A stretch of 42,202 nucleotides of DNA from Candidatus Nanopelagicales bacterium. GTDB lineage: Bacteria > Actinomycetota > Actinomycetes > S36-B12. Below the pieces are notes generated by a model. It did no database searches and was not told the DNA's origin. It was given only the letters and a program-made list of their open reading frames with translations. The DNA is taken from positions 1 through 42,202 of the forward strand of contig JAPKAV010000008.1 of assembly GCA_028825115.1 (NCBI GenBank), read 5' to 3'. Below, piece by piece: positions 24,383 to 33,484 of the stretch; position 1 is the first letter of the stretch, and each line of letters opens with the position of its first letter. The translations under genes and the position numbers were made by a program.

Positions 24383-25161
24383 GCTCTCTTCTTTCCGGCT
24401 CGACGGCTGACTTCCCATGCTGCGATCCTGGTCGCTCCACGTACGGGGCGTTCCCAAAGCCAGGCCATTTTTCGTGTGTTCGGGGAGAGCGCCGTGCGCT
24501 TTGCCCGTTCAGATTCCTGGAGGTTCGTGGTCCGGTCACCAACGGTAAGTGAGTCTGCATGCCAGCGAAAACTTGAGACGATTGTCCCAGTATCAACAAG
24601 TGGTCCGAGTTTTCTCAACCTGAGGAGCAGGTCCAAATCAAATGCAAAACGGTAACTTTCATCCACACCCCCGACGGATTTCCAGTCACTCATACGGACC
24701 AGCATTCCGGGTTGGGGAATCAGGTCAGGTCCCCAACCGAGTAGCCGGGGTGCCCACTTTCCAGCGCTACTGACCCACAGTTCTTGATCCCGCTCGTCGA
24801 TATATCGGCATGCGCCATAGGTTACGGTCGCTGCCGGATTTGCATCAAGTGCCGCTGTTGTTGTTTTGAGCGAATCTGGCTCGAGGAGGTCGTCATCGCC
24901 CAACCAGTTGACAAATTCAAATGAACTATTTTGGAGTGCGAATTTAACCCCGGCGTTAATCGCCTTGGTTTGACTGCCCGGGTCGACAAAAATTCTTGCG
25001 TCAAATTTTTCAGCTATTGTTTGAACCTCGCGATTGATGGGGCTAACAACCACGACCTCTGCCGGTACCGATTGACTCGCTATTGATTTCAGGCAGGAAT
25101 TCAAGTGTTCGAGGCGCGTGCCCAGAGTGGGCACGACAATCAGCACCCGAGTTTCGACCAT
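24379..25161 (-). CDS. GT2 glycosyltransferase
   Basis: A 260-residue family 2 transferase. VLIVVPTLGTRLEHLNSCL opens the domain, AEVVVVSPINREVQ is the second strand, and FVNWLGDDDLLEPDSL (about residues 83-98) carries the DDD metal site. IPQPGMLVRMSDWKSVGGVD and SYRFAFDLDLLLRLRKLG (about residues 169-186) form the acceptor side with the FDLDLLLR motif. The C-terminus is strongly basic (ends GKKRA), suggesting peripheral membrane contact. The ATG is preceded by TAGTGT and 6 nt, so it probably has its own leaderless-type promoter although it follows the epimerase gene by 78 nt. The next gene overlaps its stop by 4 nt. Donor and acceptor are unknown. Confidence 0.87.
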   Translation of the reverse strand: MVETRVLIVVPTLGTRLEHLNSCLKSIASQSVPAEVVVVSPINREVQTIAEKFDARIFVDPGSQTKAINAGVKFALQNSSFEFVNWLGDDDLLEPDSLKTTTAALDANPAATVTYGACRYIDERDQELWVSSAGKWAPRLLGWGPDLIPQPGMLVRMSDWKSVGGVDESYRFAFDLDLLLRLRKLGPLVDTGTIVSSFRWHADSLTVGDRTTNLQESERAKRTALSPNTRKMAWLWERPVRGATRIAAWEVSRRAGKKRA

Positions 25162-25167
25162 GGGTTT

Positions 25168-25173
25168 ACACTA
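25168..25173 (-). promoter_or_regulatory. -10 box of an internal leaderless-type promoter
   Basis: TAGTGT on the minus strand, then AAACCC, then ATG at 25161. It would allow the last two genes of the block (GT2 and GT4) to be expressed apart from the upstream three. Confidence 0.5.
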
Positions 25174-25239
25174 GCTGGCTGTTTTATGATTTAGGATCGT
25201 TGCGTCCGAATTACGCCATCGGGTGCAGTAGAAACTGAC

Positions 25240-26196
25240 CTAAACGCTCAAACTATTCTGAGCTAGGCGCCGGGAAACATCATCAAAGACGGTTTTTATT
25301 CCCACGGGCAGCGGTGTGATTGCGGTGTGATCATTTTCGTGTGAGTAGAGAGTTATAAATCGCAAGTCGGAAGCTTGAGCGGCTGAACTGGGATGCGATC
25401 CCATGGCAGTGGGAATTCGACGGTGGAAGACCTCTTGGCAGGTTCGCAGGATCTGTCCAATCGAGGTGCCTGACTGTGACGAAACAATTCGAATAGAAAA
25501 ATTTTCCTGATTTGTGCCCGCAGTGGAACCTCGGATGAGGCCTTGGACTTGGGCTGCAAGGTCCGCTGTGTAAATGAAGTCACGCACCGTACTCAATGGA
25601 ACAAAGAGGTTGATCGGTTCACGCCTTAGCGTTGACAGCGCCAGCTTTGAGATCAAACCTTGTAGTTTGTGCAGATCTTGCCCGGGTCCGTAGGCATTAC
25701 TCACACGGGCAATTACTAGGCGAATGCTGGATGATTCAAGCGCCGTGTGGGCTGCTTTTTCTTGAGCAAATTTAAGGTGACCGTAGACCCCGATTGGGCG
25801 CGGCGGGGTGTCTTCGGTAAATGGTGGGTTGTGCGCTCCTGCGTAAATACCACCGGCGGAAGAGATTAGCACGAAGGTCCCGTTCCCCGCGAGCGGATGC
25901 TGGGCAAGGTAGGTGAGGAACTGCGTGAAGAGATCAAGTTCTCGGTCGGCGTGGTCTTGATCGGTTGATGTTGTTGCCGAACCTGCCGCCCAGATGATTC
26001 CCCAGGAATCGTGACTTGCTATTTGGCTGCGAAACTCGTCAAGATTGTGGGTGAGGTCAGTGAGTGCATCGGAATTGTTATTCCAGCGGATCGGGGTTGC
26101 GCCAAATGAGTGTTCTGATTGTTGGTTGATCGCTGAACCAATGAGTCCTCCTGATCCGATTGTCCAGATCAGGGTACTTTTAGTTTCGGGGCTCAC
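25240..26196 (-). CDS. NAD-dependent sugar epimerase/dehydratase (extended SDR)
   Basis: A 318-residue extended SDR. The NAD-binding loop is WTIGSGGLIGSAINQQ (G-x-GG-x-I-G, about residues 11-26). FVLISSAGGIYAG (about residues 107-119) carries the catalytic Ser, and VYGHLKFAQEKAA (about 138-150) the Y-x3-K pair. ARVSNAYGPGQDLHKLQGLIS and STVRDFIYTADLAAQV are the substrate-side motifs of the GalE/WbpP-like SDRs. The first 60 residues are more divergent than usual. The GTG start overlaps the stop of the GtrB-like gene by 4 nt (GTGA), so the two are translationally coupled. It may supply an epimerised or reduced sugar nucleotide for that GT2, but the exact reaction cannot be assigned. Confidence 0.82.
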   Translation of the reverse strand: MSPETKSTLIWTIGSGGLIGSAINQQSEHSFGATPIRWNNNSDALTDLTHNLDEFRSQIASHDSWGIIWAAGSATTSTDQDHADRELDLFTQFLTYLAQHPLAGNGTFVLISSAGGIYAGAHNPPFTEDTPPRPIGVYGHLKFAQEKAAHTALESSSIRLVIARVSNAYGPGQDLHKLQGLISKLALSTLRREPINLFVPLSTVRDFIYTADLAAQVQGLIRGSTAGTNQENFSIRIVSSQSGTSIGQILRTCQEVFHRRIPTAMGSHPSSAAQASDLRFITLYSHENDHTAITPLPVGIKTVFDDVSRRLAQNSLSV

Positions 26197-27170
26197 TTGT
26201 CGAATGTGTCGGTGGGGTCAGAGGTAACAACGTAGAGTGGTTTACCGAGTGACATGTTGGTCGCTGCTCCCACGTATTGGGCAATGATTCCAAGGCTAAG
26301 CAGCGTCCCGCCGCCAACAATGAGAATTGCGACCATGGTGGAGGCCCAGCCACCAATTGGAACGTCACCGGTAATCGCGTTGACAATAATCCAGATGGTG
26401 AGGATTGCACCCAGGACCACAAATACTCCACCCAGTATGGAGACGAAAAGCAGTGGTCTGGTTCCCGAGGAGACCACGAGGCGAAGAAAATGGGCAAGGA
26501 GTTTGGTGAAGGAGTAGTTACTTGCAGGCCTACCTTCGGTTCGGCTCGTAACCGGTTGCTCGGCGACTGTTGCGACCACCCAGTTCAGTGCGACATCAAG
26601 ATAAACACCGGGGCCGGTGTAGGCGGCGACGCTTCGTGCGATTTCACCCTGAATCAGACGGTAACTGTTAAATTCGGCGAAATCGCCCTCAGTGAGAATT
26701 TTGACAAAAAACCACTTAGTGATGCCCGAGGCGGCATTACGGAGCGCCCCGTGGGGAGCCTCATTTGTGGGTGATGCGTAGACGAGTTGCGCGCGCTCCT
26801 GGTAGGCGGTGTCGAGCATTGAGGCAATAAAAGCTGGGTCTTGTTGCCCGTCTTCGTCCATGGTGACGATCCAGTCGCCACTGGCAGAGGTCATGCCGGC
26901 CAGGGTTGCCGGGTGTTGGCCAAAGTTGCGGCTGAGCCAAATTGGGCGGATGAAGTCGTACTGTCTGGCCAGTTCTCGGATCGTTTGGTCGCTTGTGTCC
27001 GGGCCACGATCCCAAACCAATAGGACTTCACTAATTCGGTAGGTGCGGCCGCCGGGTGTTTGTTGATTTTCGCGCTGTTGGGCCAACTCGGCGACGAGCG
27101 TAGGAAGAGTGGCCTCACCAGAATAGACCGGGATCACAACACTTACCGTTAACTCTGGGAATTTGTGCAT
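26193..27170 (-). CDS. Membrane-bound GT2, polyprenyl-phosphate sugar synthase (GtrB/ArnC-like)
   Basis: A 325-residue protein made of a GT2 domain and two C-terminal membrane helices. VSVVIPVYSGEATLPTLVAEL opens it, and LLVWDRGPDTSDQTI takes the place of the usual VDDGS strand. WLSRNFGQHPATLAGM and GDWIVTMDEDGQQDPAFIASM (about residues 92-112) are diagnostic of the GtrB/ArnC/YfdH clade. The helices lie at about residues 237-262 and 274-298. It would load a sugar onto undecaprenyl phosphate at the inner face, supplying outer-face GT-C enzymes encoded nearby. The gene follows the GT2 at 27180 with a 9-nt gap and overlaps the epimerase by 4 nt. No GtrA-type flippase gene is adjacent. Sugar unknown. 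Confidence 0.9.
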   Translation of the reverse strand: MHKFPELTVSVVIPVYSGEATLPTLVAELAQQRENQQTPGGRTYRISEVLLVWDRGPDTSDQTIRELARQYDFIRPIWLSRNFGQHPATLAGMTSASGDWIVTMDEDGQQDPAFIASMLDTAYQERAQLVYASPTNEAPHGALRNAASGITKWFFVKILTEGDFAEFNSYRLIQGEIARSVAAYTGPGVYLDVALNWVVATVAEQPVTSRTEGRPASNYSFTKLLAHFLRLVVSSGTRPLLFVSILGGVFVVLGAILTIWIIVNAITGDVPIGGWASTMVAILIVGGGTLLSLGIIAQYVGAATNMSLGKPLYVVTSDPTDTFDK

Positions 27171-27179
27171 GCGGAAAGT

Positions 27180-28028
27180 CTATTGGTGGCTAGAAGCGAA
27201 TGCGCCACGGAGTTTAAGAATCCGGTAGGCGAGTCGCCTGAGTAGAGATTGTTGGCGCAGCGCAGTTCCAGCTCGCAGTTTCTCGAACCTGGTTGGTTTG
27301 GGGTCTAAAACCTCGGCGACTTCATGTTGCCATTCGCGTAATTGCTGGGTTTGCTCGCCAATCAACTTAGTAGACCAAGAGCCACTGCTTACCCGAAAGG
27401 CCCCAACAGACTCGGTGCGAACCGCCACAGATTGTGATTTCAGGGCTTTTGTGTAGAGGTCAAGGTCAAGTAGAAATGGGCGGGCATCACTCCAATCCAG
27501 GACGGAATTGAGTGCCGCATGGCGAAAAAGAAGCGCCACCGGTTCACCGAAATTGTTAGTGCCGGAGAGGTAGGAAGTGCGCAGTGCATCAATTCCCTCG
27601 GTCAGCCCAGACTTCATTCCCCGGAGACCACGTTTGCGGTAGAGCATTTTCCCGTGGGCATCAATAATATCTCTTTGTGCGACCGCGAACCCTGCCTGTG
27701 GGTATTTGTCTAGATCAGTTAACTGGTCTGCGAGCGCATGAGGATAAAGAATGTCGTCCTGGCATAGGAGCTTGATGTATTCGCCGGTTGCTTCACGGCT
27801 GGCAGCATTCCAATTGTCGGCGGCGCTGGTTTCGTACGGCATAGCTATCGTTTTGATGAATCGGTTTCCCCTGCCCTGGACCCATTCGCGGGAACCGTCT
27901 GTCGAACCACCATCGACTAAAATAATTTCAAGATTCTGGTGGGTCTGATTAAGAACAGAATCTAGACAATCCTTGATGTACGGAAGACCGTTAAACACCG
28001 GGATCACCACGGAGATCACAGGAACCAT
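27180..28028 (-). CDS. GT2 glycosyltransferase
   Basis: A 282-residue family 2 transferase and first gene of the minus-strand block. ISVVIPVFNGLPYIKDCLDSVLNQT and LEIILVDGGSTDGSREWVQG (about residues 33-52) form the nucleotide-binding half. GEYIKLLCQDDILYPHAL (about residues 86-103) carries the QDD metal site usual in this subfamily. The acceptor half includes FGEPVALLFRHAAL and FLLDLDLYTKAL (about residues 182-193). The C-terminus is basic. The ATG is preceded by a weak CACACT box with exact 6-nt spacing and is divergent from the GT87-like gene at 28086. It probably adds one residue to the lipid-linked glycan; substrates are unknown. Confidence 0.87.
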   Translation of the reverse strand: MVPVISVVIPVFNGLPYIKDCLDSVLNQTHQNLEIILVDGGSTDGSREWVQGRGNRFIKTIAMPYETSAADNWNAASREATGEYIKLLCQDDILYPHALADQLTDLDKYPQAGFAVAQRDIIDAHGKMLYRKRGLRGMKSGLTEGIDALRTSYLSGTNNFGEPVALLFRHAALNSVLDWSDARPFLLDLDLYTKALKSQSVAVRTESVGAFRVSSGSWSTKLIGEQTQQLREWQHEVAEVLDPKPTRFEKLRAGTALRQQSLLRRLAYRILKLRGAFASSHQ

Positions 28029-28072
28029 GGGCTAAGTGTGTCAGGTAGGGGTGAATATCGTTTCAACTCGCG

Positions 28073-28078
28073 TAGCAT
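28073..28078 (+). promoter_or_regulatory. -10 box for the GT87-like gene
   Basis: TAGCAT followed by 7 nt and a GTG at 28086. It supports this GTG over the GTG at 28038, whose extra 16 residues are polar and unlike a signal or membrane segment. Confidence 0.4.
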
Positions 28079-28085
28079 GCGTTGC

Positions 28086-29504
28086 GTGAGTGCCCAAGGT
28101 TCATCTCGATTCGTGTTGATTTTCGGGGTACTCACCTACCTTTTCGTCGCTTTGGTTTTAGGCTCAGTAATTGTTCGTTCAACAGATGAGACCGTTAATC
28201 CATCCGTTCCTGCTCTTGGGCTGACCGCACTGATAGTTGTATCAGCGGCATTTTTTATCCCCTCGCTGCTGCGGCGCTTCTCACTCGAGATTCGACCGAG
28301 GACAGCTCATGTCATTGCCGGCCTCTCTGCGCTGTTAAGCATTGGACCGTGGTTGATTACGGCCCTGGGACACGGATCAGTTGCCACCGCGATTTATCAA
28401 GGACTCCGCATTCCGCAAGGCCCAGTTCAGTTCTGGGACCTCAATCTGGTGTTGCAAAGCGTTGATTGCTCGCAAGCTGGCGTGGATGTGTACGCCGCGA
28501 ATAACGGGTGTCTGGCTAACCCGTCAATCTACGGCCCCGGAACGTTGTGGCTGGGGTTTGTTCCCGGTGACATTTTCTCGGCGTCTAACTCCACATGGCT
28601 TGGCGGAATCGCTCTGGTGATTTCCACGGCCATGGTGTTGTGGTTAGCTCGAAATTCAACTGGGCTGGGCCAAATGGCTTTGTTGGTATCAGTCCTTGGT
28701 GCCGGGTGGTTGTTGATCCTTGAGCGTGGAAACTTTGATTTGTTTGTCATGTGGATTGCGGTGCTCGGTGTTGTGATTGTTCGGCGTTGGCCCACTTTGT
28801 GGTCGTGGGGAATTGCCGCGTCCTTGATTTGGCTCGCTGGAACATGGAAGTATTACCCGTTCGTTTTAGGAATCATGTTGATTCCACTGTTGTTTGTGCG
28901 CCGGGGCTGGCTAGTTCTTGGTGGATTTGTTATTGCAACTCTTGCCTTCGCAGTCTTGACCTGGTCTAACGTTCAACTGTCCTTGGAGGCCAATTCTGAC
29001 ATGGTTGATTTGGGCGACTTCGTTGTTCTTGGCCGAGTCCCGCTCGTTGCGCGCATGCTGGGTGGTGATGGGGCATCTGCTACGTACGGGTGGCCCGATC
29101 TTCTTGTGCTCGGCTTGGGACTTGTCGCGCTCGTATGGGGGGCTGTGTGGATGTGGTCGCGTGGTGGCGCTGGACTGCGCGGGATTTCAGACCAGGGCGT
29201 GCATTTGGCCGGGTTGGCCGCTGGTGGTAGTGCGCTGTACTTGATCAGTGTGCTGGTTGGTGGCTTTGGCTACGCCTACAAGGCTTCGTTCTTATTGCTC
29301 TTGATCCCGTTCTTGTCCCGACCCGCAAACAGCGCATCACCTCGATTCTTTGTTCCCTCGGCGATATCCCTGGTGCTAATTGCTGTTGGGGTTGTCGTGG
29401 TGTGGAACACGGCACTGGCCACGTCTGCTGGCGTAATTGCGGCAGCTTTTGCCCTAGGAGCAGCCGGAGTTGTGCTCATGAAGCCGGTATTACGCAAGAT
29501 TTAG
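28086..29504 (+). CDS. GT87-like (DUF2029) polyprenyl-phosphate-dependent glycosyltransferase
   Basis: A protein of about 472 residues with eleven to thirteen membrane segments. The first large outside loop holds PQGPVQFWDLNLVLQSVDC (acidic D at about residue 119), followed by YAANNGCLANPSIYGPG. The core ERGNFDLFVMWIAVLG and GTWKYYPFVLGIMLIPLL (about residues 255-263 helix start) is typical of the DUF2029/GT87 family, which includes mycobacterial PimE and arabinan branching enzymes; the K-x-x-P motif is conserved. It would use a polyprenyl-phosphate sugar, perhaps made by the GtrB-like or DPM1-like proteins in this window. Start chosen by the TAGCAT box. The next gene follows after 93 nt. Donor and acceptor are not known. 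Confidence 0.72.
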   Translation: MSAQGSSRFVLIFGVLTYLFVALVLGSVIVRSTDETVNPSVPALGLTALIVVSAAFFIPSLLRRFSLEIRPRTAHVIAGLSALLSIGPWLITALGHGSVATAIYQGLRIPQGPVQFWDLNLVLQSVDCSQAGVDVYAANNGCLANPSIYGPGTLWLGFVPGDIFSASNSTWLGGIALVISTAMVLWLARNSTGLGQMALLVSVLGAGWLLILERGNFDLFVMWIAVLGVVIVRRWPTLWSWGIAASLIWLAGTWKYYPFVLGIMLIPLLFVRRGWLVLGGFVIATLAFAVLTWSNVQLSLEANSDMVDLGDFVVLGRVPLVARMLGGDGASATYGWPDLLVLGLGLVALVWGAVWMWSRGGAGLRGISDQGVHLAGLAAGGSALYLISVLVGGFGYAYKASFLLLLIPFLSRPANSASPRFFVPSAISLVLIAVGVVVVWNTALATSAGVIAAAFALGAAGVVLMKPVLRKI

Positions 29505-29597
29505 CCTTGTATGGTGCCACTGTTGATGCCGAGTACAACGGTTTAGACTCAGGTAGCCCCGCAATTCTGGGCCCTTTGGCTAATTAATGGGAGATAC

Positions 29598-31538
29598 ATG
29601 AGCAACCTGTTTTATCTGGTGGCCTTTCTTGGGTTACCGGTGCTTTCCTATTTCTTGACCCGGAACCTGACCTGGACTGTGGCGGTTACCGGTGCGGCGT
29701 ATGCAGTCGGTGGCATCCTTATTTCTTTTAGTATTGATTCGGGGGTGGGCTGGAATCTGGCTTCACTGCAGTTAGCTCTTTTGGTCTGTCTGGTTATTTC
29801 GGTTGTCCTGTCGTTCTTTATTGGTCAACCCAGCACCCGGTTCACTCTTCGCCACCATTTGGTGAGTGGATTTGCCCCGGTGATTGCCGTTTTGTTGTTG
29901 GTGTTGGTCAGTCGGGCGCTCGCTGCTCAGTCCGGTAACTGGTTCACGGCCGTTGGATTTTTGATCCAGCGTGTGAGTGCTGAAGACAATGCGCAGTGGT
30001 TGGATTTTTCAAGCCAACTCGCCCAAGGCGGGGACATCGTGCAAGTCGTCCCTATGGGCGGCCCACTGCAATTGTTTATGGTGCTCATGGCCACCATGAT
30101 GGCTTCAGTTTCTTTTGTCGCTTTTGGTGGCGTAAATGAAGTCTTCGTGGCTTCCAACACCGTTGTTTATGCCGAGTTTGGTTTAGCTGTTCTTGCTCCA
30201 ATGGCGCTTGTGCCACTGATGGAGCTTCGCCGCAAGTTGGTTCCTGGTGGTTCCCGAAGATTCTTGCCGGCACCGGTCGTCTGGACAGGAATGCTTGTCC
30301 TAGTCACTGCGAGTCTAGCGGCAAGTGGCCTGGGTCATCTGACCCTGCAATTCATCTTTATCCCCCTCACTTTCTGGGTGGCGATTTTTGCGGTGGGCTC
30401 GGGCGCTCGCTACGGTGGCTCACTGGCAACAATCGGAGTTATTGGCTCCGCTTTGGTGTGGTTCCCGCTGACACCGATTGCGTTGGTACTGCTTTATGGC
30501 GGCCTGATTCTTCTCACCGGGCGGGTGGCCCGTCAAAGAACATTTTCAGCATTCGTATTGGCGGGTGTGTGGGTGGCGATGATCGTGCTGACCTGGTCAG
30601 GGTTCCTTAGTGCGCTTCGCTACATCACTGACACAACAACAGTGGCTACGGGAGCTGGTGGGTTTGTCGGGGGAATCTCTGCGATCGCTGCGCGTATTCC
30701 AAGTTTGGATTTGCTCTCGAGCCAAGGGGGAACTGAACAGGTCTCACCTAGCCTGTCTATCGCGGTATTGATCTCGGCCGTGTTGGCCGTGTTATTCATT
30801 CGCCGAATTTTTCCTAAGGCAACTTCAGCGGCACTCTTTCTTCGGCTTGCACCAGCTATTTTGTTGGCAACTTATTCGATTGGTTTGCTTCTTGGTGGTT
30901 CGTGGTGGTCCGGCGCGCCACCTGCTTATGGAGCTGTGAAGTCCGCGTTCTTAGTTTCCATGGTGATCTTCGCTGTTGCTGCTCCGCTGGCGATTATGGA
31001 ACTCGATCCACGCAACCGCGGCCGGTCTGTTGTTCGCTTTGCCGGGATTACCGGTGTGATTTACGTTTTGGCGGTGGATGGCTTGTTGACACGTGCTGTG
31101 ACGAACGCCAGCCCAACACGCTGGCCCAGCGAGGTTGATAAAACAGGCAACTACTGGTGGCCCGCCGAAGTTCAGTCAATTGCTCTCCAGCCGATTTCCA
31201 GTATTCCGATTGGGTGTGCATTTTTTGAAAAAGGCGCCGTTGTTCCAACTGCCTTGCCCGATGGACAACGTGCGTACTCGTGCACGAGAATTCTGGTTGG
31301 TTTGGCTGGTCAGGACGTGACCGGTCAACCGGTGATCAATTGGGTTAAGCGGGAGTGGCTGACCAATACGGCAGCGTGGCTGGAGGAATATCCAGAGTTG
31401 CAGACTTTGCCACCAGAGATAAGGGATCGCAAGTTGATCCTGATGGATTTCTTTAACAACGTGGTCGGTTTGGAAACAATCGGAACCTTTATGGATCGGG
31501 TCAAGCCAGACTGGGCCATCGAGCAAGAGCAGCAGTAG
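29598..31538 (+). CDS. Large multi-pass membrane protein with outside C-terminal domain
   Basis: A 646-residue protein with about thirteen to fourteen hydrophobic segments up to roughly residue 495 and then a polar tail of about 150 residues. The first long outside loop contains SAEDNAQWLDFSSQLAQGGD (about residues 128-147), an acidic loop in the position where GT-C enzymes place their catalytic Asp/Glu. The tail has two Cys residues (IGCAFFEKG and YSCTRILVG), which may form a disulfide outside the cell. I do not recognise a named family. The ATG has a Shine-Dalgarno run, GGGAG, 6 nt upstream, unlike most genes here. It is followed 8 nt later by the CgeB-like gene, so the two are probably co-transcribed. 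A GT-C role is inference from topology and context. Confidence 0.65.
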   Translation: MSNLFYLVAFLGLPVLSYFLTRNLTWTVAVTGAAYAVGGILISFSIDSGVGWNLASLQLALLVCLVISVVLSFFIGQPSTRFTLRHHLVSGFAPVIAVLLLVLVSRALAAQSGNWFTAVGFLIQRVSAEDNAQWLDFSSQLAQGGDIVQVVPMGGPLQLFMVLMATMMASVSFVAFGGVNEVFVASNTVVYAEFGLAVLAPMALVPLMELRRKLVPGGSRRFLPAPVVWTGMLVLVTASLAASGLGHLTLQFIFIPLTFWVAIFAVGSGARYGGSLATIGVIGSALVWFPLTPIALVLLYGGLILLTGRVARQRTFSAFVLAGVWVAMIVLTWSGFLSALRYITDTTTVATGAGGFVGGISAIAARIPSLDLLSSQGGTEQVSPSLSIAVLISAVLAVLFIRRIFPKATSAALFLRLAPAILLATYSIGLLLGGSWWSGAPPAYGAVKSAFLVSMVIFAVAAPLAIMELDPRNRGRSVVRFAGITGVIYVLAVDGLLTRAVTNASPTRWPSEVDKTGNYWWPAEVQSIALQPISSIPIGCAFFEKGAVVPTALPDGQRAYSCTRILVGLAGQDVTGQPVINWVKREWLTNTAAWLEEYPELQTLPPEIRDRKLILMDFFNNVVGLETIGTFMDRVKPDWAIEQEQQ

Positions 31539-31546
31539 ATCATTTA

Positions 31547-32767
31547 ATGACCTCACAAAGTTTTCTTGATTCGCTGCGATCTGGAGTGGGTGCGTTCGCT
31601 CAAAAGGTGTACCCAAACCTTGATGAAAGAGCCTATTGTCGCTCCCGAGGGCACGAGCGTAATGCCCGATTAGGTGCGTACCCACAACGTTTGGCACTGC
31701 CCCGAATTTCTGGTCCGAGTTCGGCGCCACACGTGGTTGTCGTTCCCTACGAAGGCGATGCATTCGGCGAATGGGGACCGGCCAAAGGTAATTTCTATTT
31801 TGAAGTCGCTGAAAATTTGCGGGATCTGATCGGAACAGACAAAGTGAGTGTTTTCCAGGTGGAACCGGGGACCCCATTCCACAAGTGGCATATTGACTTG
31901 ATTAACTTTCTCAATGATGTCGGGGCAACCCACCTGATCACCCACATTGAAGCCGACCCGGCTACGCGTGGTCAGGAGTGGACCTGGGATTCGGCGCTGG
32001 ATCTCATGAAAAAACACTGGGGAGGGGTTCTACTGGGAGTGATGTTTGATTCGGCTTACCGTTACATAAATTTTAAGAGTCGGATTCTGGGGAAGCGTTC
32101 AGCAAATTTCATGGTCGTCGACATTTGCATGCCCATGAATGACTCCATGGTGAAAGGACGAACTGAGGTCGGACCGGTCAATCGGCCCATGTCCAATGCG
32201 ACTCTTGAGTTACTTGCAAAACGTGCTTCTGAGGTTCCCAAAAATTTTGATGTGTCCTTCATAGGGGTTCTTTACCCATATCGCATTGAACTCATTGAGC
32301 AGTTGCGTGGCCTTGGATTCGCAATCGCCGTGAACCCGCACCGACCTGAAGCGGAATTAACCGGCGCGTCAAGCCGTGCGAATCAGCCGAGTTGGCTTGA
32401 TTACATGTCCGGACTCGCCGGCAGCAAGGCAACAATAAATTTCTCGCAGTCCAGTGCGGGCCCATTCGAGCAACTCAAATGGCGGGTTATCGAGGCTGGT
32501 TTAGCGGGAACTTTTCTACTCACGGACGACAAGGATCGAACTCGATTGTTCTGGGATCAACGGGACTATGCCAGATTCGATGGAATTGGTGACCTTCCAC
32601 AGATCATGCAATCGTGGTTGAGTCAACCAGCTGAATTAGCGCTGGCAAGTGAGCGTTTCCACGAGCGGGCGGTACACCTTGCCCGTACCGATTTCTGGAG
32701 CTCGATCGAAAAAGGATTACAGCTACGAGGACTTACCCCGATCAGCGATTCGTTGCTTCGTCACTAA
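31547..32767 (+). CDS. CgeB/Glyco_trans_1_2-like GT-B protein
   Basis: A 406-residue soluble protein. The N-terminal half contains VVVPYEGDAFGEWGPAKGNFYFE and a HLITHIEADPATRG strand-loop, consistent with a first GT-B domain. The C-terminal half has FDVSFIGVLYPYRIELIEQL and the donor-site region GPFEQLKWRVIEAGLAGTFLLTDDKDR (about residues 305-331), which matches the R-x-x-EA-x-x-GTFLLT motif of CgeB/YkvP-like glycosyltransferases (PF13524). This supports a transferase role in the cytosol. Start ATG lies 8 nt after the previous stop without a strong ribosome site. The last 45 nt overlap the end of the opposite WecG-type gene, so both strands are coding there. Substrates are unknown. Confidence 0.65.
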   Translation: MTSQSFLDSLRSGVGAFAQKVYPNLDERAYCRSRGHERNARLGAYPQRLALPRISGPSSAPHVVVVPYEGDAFGEWGPAKGNFYFEVAENLRDLIGTDKVSVFQVEPGTPFHKWHIDLINFLNDVGATHLITHIEADPATRGQEWTWDSALDLMKKHWGGVLLGVMFDSAYRYINFKSRILGKRSANFMVVDICMPMNDSMVKGRTEVGPVNRPMSNATLELLAKRASEVPKNFDVSFIGVLYPYRIELIEQLRGLGFAIAVNPHRPEAELTGASSRANQPSWLDYMSGLAGSKATINFSQSSAGPFEQLKWRVIEAGLAGTFLLTDDKDRTRLFWDQRDYARFDGIGDLPQIMQSWLSQPAELALASERFHERAVHLARTDFWSSIEKGLQLRGLTPISDSLLRH

Positions 32768-33484
32768 CTTGACGAATGTGGGGTTGCCCCACAGATAGCG
32801 CCGTGTTAACCGCTTTGGTTCTTTACTCCAACGATAAACCCACTCGGTGCCTGACTTTTGCATCCAAGTTGGTGCTTGCCGAAGTGTCCCTGCGATGAAG
32901 TCAAAAGCCGCACCTACGGCGAGGGCTGTGACTGGAAGTGATCCTTTGAGTCTGTGGACCTCGTAGTCCTGCTTTGGGGTCCCCAGGCCAACCCAGACAA
33001 TATTTGCCCCGCTGTCTGTGATTCTTTGGTCGCGTTCGGTGAGATCTTGAACGGTCGGCTCACGAAACGGTGGGCTGTCGGTACCCACGATTTCGGCGTT
33101 CGGGAATCTGTCGCGGATTTCGGTTTGAAGTTTTTCAAGGGTATCGGTTGTTGAGCCAAGAAGGTAGTGCCTGTGCGCTGGAGTTGATTGTTGGAGCACA
33201 CCTTCCATAACGTCAGGGCCGTAGACACGCTGCCACCCTTGAATGTGAATTTTCGGGTTGAGCCACTTCCCGGCCCAGACGACCGGCGTGCCGTCGCAGC
33301 ACGTGAGATCACTGTGATTGATTGTGCTGGCGTAATTGGGGTCGGTGCTGGCGAGGGCGATCGTGTAGGCATTGGCAAAGTGGATTGCCTTGCCTTGATT
33401 AGTGAGTGACCAGTCCAAAACTTGTTGAATTGTTTGATCTAGGCTCATAACCGAAAAATTAAGTGGGCCTACGGTGATTTTCAT
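32723..33484 (-). CDS. WecG/TagA/CpsF family glycosyltransferase
   Basis: A 253-residue member of GT26 (PF03808), which adds the second sugar (often ManNAc-type) to undecaprenyl-PP-sugar. Motifs in order: ITVGPLNFSVMSLDQTI, AIHFANAYTIALASTDP, LTCCDGTPVVWAGKWL (D of the usual P-DG motif kept, Pro replaced by Cys, about residues 60-75), RVYGPDVMEGVL, HYLLGSTTDTLEKL, ANIVWVGLGTPKQDYEVHR (about residues 159-177), ALAVGAAFDFIAGTLRQAP, and EWVYRWSKEPKRLTRRYLWGN. The C-terminal Arg-rich helix is the membrane-contact segment known for TagA. Together with the phosphoglycosyltransferase at 1-1228 it would start the repeat unit. It stands alone on its strand and overlaps the opposite gene by 45 nt. Confidence 0.92.
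   Translation of the reverse strand: MKITVGPLNFSVMSLDQTIQQVLDWSLTNQGKAIHFANAYTIALASTDPNYASTINHSDLTCCDGTPVVWAGKWLNPKIHIQGWQRVYGPDVMEGVLQQSTPAHRHYLLGSTTDTLEKLQTEIRDRFPNAEIVGTDSPPFREPTVQDLTERDQRITDSGANIVWVGLGTPKQDYEVHRLKGSLPVTALAVGAAFDFIAGTLRQAPTWMQKSGTEWVYRWSKEPKRLTRRYLWGNPTFVKLVTKQRIADRGKSS

Noticed and set aside
26277-26774. 165-residue plus-strand frame
   Set aside because: It lies opposite the well-supported GtrB-like gene and has low-complexity composition.
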